A DNA stretch of 64,000 nucleotides from assembly GCF_028863665.1 (NCBI RefSeq), contig NZ_JARBFX010000002.1:434001-498000 (forward strand). The letters run 5' to 3'. This DNA comes from Aquabacter sediminis (GTDB taxonomy: Bacteria; Pseudomonadota; Alphaproteobacteria; Rhizobiales; Xanthobacteraceae). The notes below the pieces were generated by a model. It was not told where the DNA came from and searched no databases. It worked only from the letters and a program-made list of their open reading frames with translations. The translations under genes and the position numbers were made by a program. Below, piece after piece: positions 60,223 to 64,000 of this stretch (positions are counted from its first letter, which is position 1; each line of letters opens with the position of its first letter).

Positions 60223-60760
60223 CGTGACCTCCAAAAATTTTCGTTCCGAGGGAGCGAGCGCCGCTTCGGTGTGCCTGAGCACGCGAGAGAGGTTCCGCCC
60301 CGATTCCCCCCCGGCGGATTTGCGCCCATACCGGAGAGGCGACCGGGGACTGCCCCCCTTCGTCGCAAAGCCACCATACAAAAGGCCAAACCCGGATCAA
60401 CGGCCGAAATGCCCGAAACCGCCTCTCCAGCCTGGATTTACGGGGAGTGTTGCAGGAATAGCACGGCCCGTGATCGCTACCTTATTACCGTAAATGCCCT
60501 TGGAAACTTAGAATTTGCCATATTTTGGAAATCACCTTTCGGAAAGCGGCCGAGGGGATTGCGCATTGCCCATGCCGGCCTGTGGACAGCTTCGCCACAG
60601 CTTCTTTTGGCCGGTCACACCGCCGCGATCCGGCGAATCAAGCTGCCCCGCCCCCTCCCCCGCCTGATAAGATCACCGATACGCGATGCCGCCCTGCCGG
60701 GTGGTCGCGGGTGACTTTGGACACGATGTCGTCCGGACAGAGAGAGTGAGTGGTGTGGGG
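60223..60760. other. Divergent promoter region between porin 2 and the TPR-glycosyltransferase gene
   Basis: 538 bases without a gene. The middle part (about 60470-60545) is AT-rich against the local background (TTATTACCGTAAA, GAATTTGCCATATTTTGG) and probably holds promoters for both genes. I see no clear hairpin or known leader RNA. Confidence 0.55.
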
Positions 60761-63571
60761 ATGAGCGAAAGCCAGGTGGATCTCATTGGAACGCAGGCCC
60801 CCACGCACGCCACCCGCTCTGATGAGGCCGCGCTTTCGCCCGGCGAACTGATGCGACATGCCGACGAGTGGATGCGGCAGCGCAATCCTGCCGAAGCTGA
60901 GCCCCTCTACCGCACAGCGCTCGAACGCGACCCTCGCCAGCTCAGGGCCTATCAGCAGCTCGCCCTTATCGCCCAGAGGCGGGGCGAGCCTGATGTCGCC
61001 CTCGACTTTCTGGAGCAGGGCCTTGCCCGCAGACCCGGCAGTGCCGCTCTCCTCCAGGCCAAGGCGCGGGCCTTGCGGGACCTGGGACGCCTGGAGGACG
61101 CGTTCGCGGCCATCCTCCCCCTGTTGGAGCAGGATCCACCGCTGGAGGCGGCCGTGATCCAAGCGGCCGAACTGGAGAGGCTCTCAGGCAACCTTCCGGC
61201 GGCCCAGGCGCGACTTGCAGCCCTCGGCCCCACCGTGCGCGGTGTGACCGCGGAGCTGATTCGGCTCGCCCGCGCCCTGCGGGATGCCGGCCGAACAGAG
61301 GAGGCGCTTGCCCTCCTGCGCGCGACTCACGCCGCGATCCCTCATGAAAGGGGTGTGCTCAACCTCTATGCCGACCTCGTGGCCGCCCAGGGCGCGGCAG
61401 CGGACCCTGAGGAATTCGAGCGGGTGATCGCGCTGCGGCTTGAAGTGGAGCCTGGGCACGTGCGCACTTTGATCACGCTCGCCGCTTGGCGCGTGGAGCA
61501 GGGGCGCCGGGAGGAGGCCGACGCGCTCCTTCGCCAGGCGAGCCTCGCCCATCCGGCCGACCCCAACCCTTACCTGCGCCGCGCCGCGCTCGCGCGCGAA
61601 GCCGACCCCACCCTCGCGCTGGCCATCCTGGAAGAGGGCCTGGCACAGGCCCCCGCCGTGGAATCGCTGGTGCGCGAGACGGCGCGCATCCTGTCCAGCC
61701 TGGGCCGCGAAGGAGAAGCGGAGGGGATGTTGCGGACCCTGGTGCCGGATGTATCGGGCGTTGGGGCCGCCTCGCTTCTTCTGAGGCTGGACCTTGCCGC
61801 CACAGTGCGACGGCAGGGCCGGCTGGACGAAGCGCGAGAGCTTCTGGGCTCCGCCTTCACCGAACAGGCCGAAGTGCGGGAAGGCTTGCGCCTGGTCAGC
61901 GACCTGCGCATCATCGGTCGGACGAGCGAGGCCCTCCAGGTGCTCCAGAGCATCCTGGCGGTCCACCCGCGCGACATCAGCGCACTTATGACCCTGTGCG
62001 GCGTCCTTCAGCGCAAGGAGGCCTTCGACGAAGCCAGGGCCGTAATCGAGCAAGTGCTGAAGATCGACCCCACCTTCGGGCGCGCCTATGCGGCCTTGGC
62101 GGACATTCAGGGGCGAACCCAGTCCGCAGCCGCCGCCCGCGCAACCCTTGAGTTGGGATTTTCCCTCTCGGCCCCGGTACCGGAGCTCTACGCGACGGCG
62201 GCCACGCTTCTGTTCGGCCGAGGGGAGGATGGAGACGCCTGGAAGCGGCTGAAGGAAGGCCTGGAACATTTCCCCACCCACCGCAGCCTTCTGCGCCTCG
62301 CCATCGACCAAAGCCAGGCGGCGGGTCGCTTCGGCGATGTCGGCCCCTGGCTTGACGCCTTGCCCGACACGCCGGAGGACCGTGCCGCGCGCCAGATCTT
62401 CCTTGCCAAGGGCGCCCTCTCCCGCCTCCAGTTCGAGGACGCCACGGCAGCATTGGCGGAGGCGGAGCGGGAAGATCCGGACAATCATCAGGTCTGGATC
62501 CAGGGCCTGCTTGCCGCCATGCCCCGCCTGCGCATCGAGGAGGCGCGGCGCGCGCAACGCCAGTTGCGCACCCTGGTGCGCGATGGGGACCCGGACCTGG
62601 TGCATTCCGCCCATCGGGTCCTGGGCTTCTATAGCGAAGTCTTCAACGACCTTTTGACCGATCCGGCCGCCATGGTCGCGGGAAGCGATGCGGTGGCACG
62701 CAATGATCTTGATCGGCTGCGAGCGGTGGTGCGGGACTTTCCCGATTCCACCGGCATCGCGGTGGCCCTGGTGGTGGCGCTGCGCCGCGCCGGCCGGCTG
62801 CCGGGACCGCGGCCGGGGCGGGCCCCCACCACCTCACCTATTCCCCGCGTCCTGCATCAGTTCTGGGACACGGCTGAAACGCCCGAGGACCTTACGCCCT
62901 TCATCGAGAGTTGGCGCGCCCTCAATCCAGGCTGGACCTGCCGCCTCTACGACATCGCCGCGGCGCAGGAAGTCCTCGCCCAGGGAATGCCGGGCCCGGT
63001 TCTCCAGGCCTTCCATGCGGCCCGCCATCCCGCGCACAAAGCAGACATCTTCCGCCTGGCCGTGCTGCTGCGGGAGGGCGGGGTCTATGCCGACGTGGAC
63101 GACCGTTGCAGGGGGCCGCTCGATCGGTTGTGCGCCGGGGCGAGCCTCGTCCTGCGGCACGAAAATCTCGGCTCCATCGGCAATAATTTCATGGCTTGCC
63201 GTCCGGGCCACCCCTTCATCGGGAAGGCGCTGATGGGAGCGGTGAAGGCCACGCTCGAGGGTCATTCGGAAGCCATCTGGCTGTCCACCGGCCCAGGTCT
63301 CGTCACCCGCACCTTCGCCCAGCTTTACGTGACCGATGACGCCATGCGCGCCGAACTGGAAGCGCAGACACGCCTCCTGCCGGACTTCGTGCTGCGGAGC
63401 TTCGTCGCTTGCGGCCTCAGGGCCGTCTACAAATCCACTCAGATGCACTGGGTGCAGCAGCAGTTCGGCAGCCGTCCGAAGGCGGGGGGATCGAGCGGTC
63501 CCCAATCAGAGGAGAGCCAGGACCGGGGCCCCGAAGACACGGCGCTCATACCTCAGCGGGCCGATCCTTGA
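60761..63571 (+). CDS. TPR-repeat protein fused to a DXD-type glycosyltransferase
   Basis: 936 residues. About the first 670 are consecutive tetratricopeptide-like helices (AEPLYRTALERDPRQLRAYQQLALIAQRRGEP, then many ~34-residue units with DEAR/EEA and leucine-alanine pattern). The C-terminal 230 residues form a Gly_transf_sug/OCH1-like domain: RVLHQFWD near residue 696, HKADIFRLAVLLREGGVYADVDD near 764-780 with the DxD metal site, and GNNFMACRPGHPF. Such domains transfer hexose to polysaccharide or glycoprotein acceptors. No signal peptide, so it is cytoplasmic. ATG 60761 is chosen. The combination suggests a protein-docking or protein-glycosylating enzyme. Confidence 0.85.
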   Translation: MSESQVDLIGTQAPTHATRSDEAALSPGELMRHADEWMRQRNPAEAEPLYRTALERDPRQLRAYQQLALIAQRRGEPDVALDFLEQGLARRPGSAALLQAKARALRDLGRLEDAFAAILPLLEQDPPLEAAVIQAAELERLSGNLPAAQARLAALGPTVRGVTAELIRLARALRDAGRTEEALALLRATHAAIPHERGVLNLYADLVAAQGAAADPEEFERVIALRLEVEPGHVRTLITLAAWRVEQGRREEADALLRQASLAHPADPNPYLRRAALAREADPTLALAILEEGLAQAPAVESLVRETARILSSLGREGEAEGMLRTLVPDVSGVGAASLLLRLDLAATVRRQGRLDEARELLGSAFTEQAEVREGLRLVSDLRIIGRTSEALQVLQSILAVHPRDISALMTLCGVLQRKEAFDEARAVIEQVLKIDPTFGRAYAALADIQGRTQSAAAARATLELGFSLSAPVPELYATAATLLFGRGEDGDAWKRLKEGLEHFPTHRSLLRLAIDQSQAAGRFGDVGPWLDALPDTPEDRAARQIFLAKGALSRLQFEDATAALAEAEREDPDNHQVWIQGLLAAMPRLRIEEARRAQRQLRTLVRDGDPDLVHSAHRVLGFYSEVFNDLLTDPAAMVAGSDAVARNDLDRLRAVVRDFPDSTGIAVALVVALRRAGRLPGPRPGRAPTTSPIPRVLHQFWDTAETPEDLTPFIESWRALNPGWTCRLYDIAAAQEVLAQGMPGPVLQAFHAARHPAHKADIFRLAVLLREGGVYADVDDRCRGPLDRLCAGASLVLRHENLGSIGNNFMACRPGHPFIGKALMGAVKATLEGHSEAIWLSTGPGLVTRTFAQLYVTDDAMRAELEAQTRLLPDFVLRSFVACGLRAVYKSTQMHWVQQQFGSRPKAGGSSGPQSEESQDRGPEDTALIPQRADP

Positions 63572-63794
63572 GCGGCGCGCAGACCGACGCGGTCTGCGAA
63601 TCGATTGTCCGCGACTCACCTGACGCGGACAAGAAGAAGTAAGAAAGCACCGCAAGGCGCGCACCTGAGATGCCGATGCCAGTTCCACGCACCGGCGAAG
63701 CTCAACGGCAAGACTTTAAGGGGGAAGGTTTGGGTTTTCGTCTTCGCCTCAATCCCCGGGACCGGATTGAAACTCTGAAAACCCTTGAGTCGGC

Positions 63795-63871
63795 TGGTCG
63801 GAGTGGCAGGATTTGAACCTGCGACCCCCACGTCCCGAACGTGGTGCGCTACCAGACTGCGCTACACTCCG
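63795..63871 (-). tRNA. tRNA-Pro (anticodon CGG)
   Basis: Read on the minus strand, CGGAGTG pairs with CACTCCG followed by encoded ACCA. The anticodon stem CCACG/CGTGG holds TTCGGGA, giving anticodon CGG. The T-arm GCAGGTTCAAATCCTGC is identical to that of the tRNA-Pro(TGG) at 56889. It lies 223 bases downstream of the TPR-glycosyltransferase gene in convergent orientation. Confidence 0.96.
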
Positions 63872-64000
63872 AACCGAGGGCCGAGCGTCTAGCATCGCCT
63901 GTTCGGGGACGCAAGGGCGATCTGGGGACAACCTCGCTTGAACCCCCATCGCCCCCATGCCATAGGAGGCGCCGCCTGCCACGGCGTATCGTTACGGACA

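Overview
The window is high-GC, densely coding bacterial DNA with many ATGA/GTGA stop-start overlaps. It looks like an alphaproteobacterium of the order Hyphomicrobiales, possibly Xanthobacteraceae or a close relative. The grounds are a rhizobial-type RecA N-terminus behind a GTTC-N7-GTTC SOS box, a BioR/BioY pair with TTATCTATAA-type boxes, two Omp2-type alphaproteobacterial porins, and an AcdR/AcdS pair close to rhizobial AcdS. The family assignment is inference. I see no insertion sequence, phage gene or CRISPR array.

Layout. (1) 2-4747: an operon cut by the left edge, with a taurine/sulfonate-type ABC ATPase and permease, a DUF3604 PHP-like protein and a ComA (phosphosulfolactate synthase) family protein. 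(2) 4769-13228: an iron-siderophore locus with an AraC/PchR-like regulator, a TonB receptor, an esterase, an Fe-siderophore ABC importer and a siderophore-interacting reductase. (3) 13335-14636: a cyclic-nucleotide-regulated K+ channel. (4) 15384-19471: housekeeping alaS and recA. (5) 19578-27508: a LysR regulator divergent from a dipeptide-type ABC importer with an M20 peptidase. (6) 27578-29217: divergent acdR/acdS (ACC deaminase).

(7) 29283-42794: a catabolic island. A minus-strand operon encodes a FAD subunit, a fused 2Fe-2S/molybdopterin hydroxylase and a TetR regulator. It diverges from an arylmalonate decarboxylase/maleate isomerase-like protein, a RidA-family protein, an NMT1-type ABC importer, and homologues of RutB and RutD. 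An MFS permease and a flavoprotein monooxygenase follow. The set looks like the lower part of a Rut or Nic pathway joined to a molybdenum hydroxylase, with no RutA, NicX or NicC-type gene in view. This is the best candidate for an undescribed pathway.

(8) 42891-42977: tRNA-Leu(CAA). (9) 43006-53670: an IclR regulator divergent from a complete branched-chain-type ABC importer, a class III aminotransferase and hydantoinase B/A (oxoprolinase family), probably one uptake and degradation unit. (10) 54263-56717: an orphan LacI regulator, then bioR and bioY with three BioR boxes. (11) 56889-63871: tRNA-Pro(TGG), two porins, a TPR-glycosyltransferase fusion and, in inverse orientation, tRNA-Pro(CGG). 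The last 129 bases hold nothing I can assign.

Most of the window is transport plus catabolism: each solute importer is next to its probable regulator and enzymes, as expected in a soil or plant-associated bacterium that scavenges many nitrogen and carbon sources.
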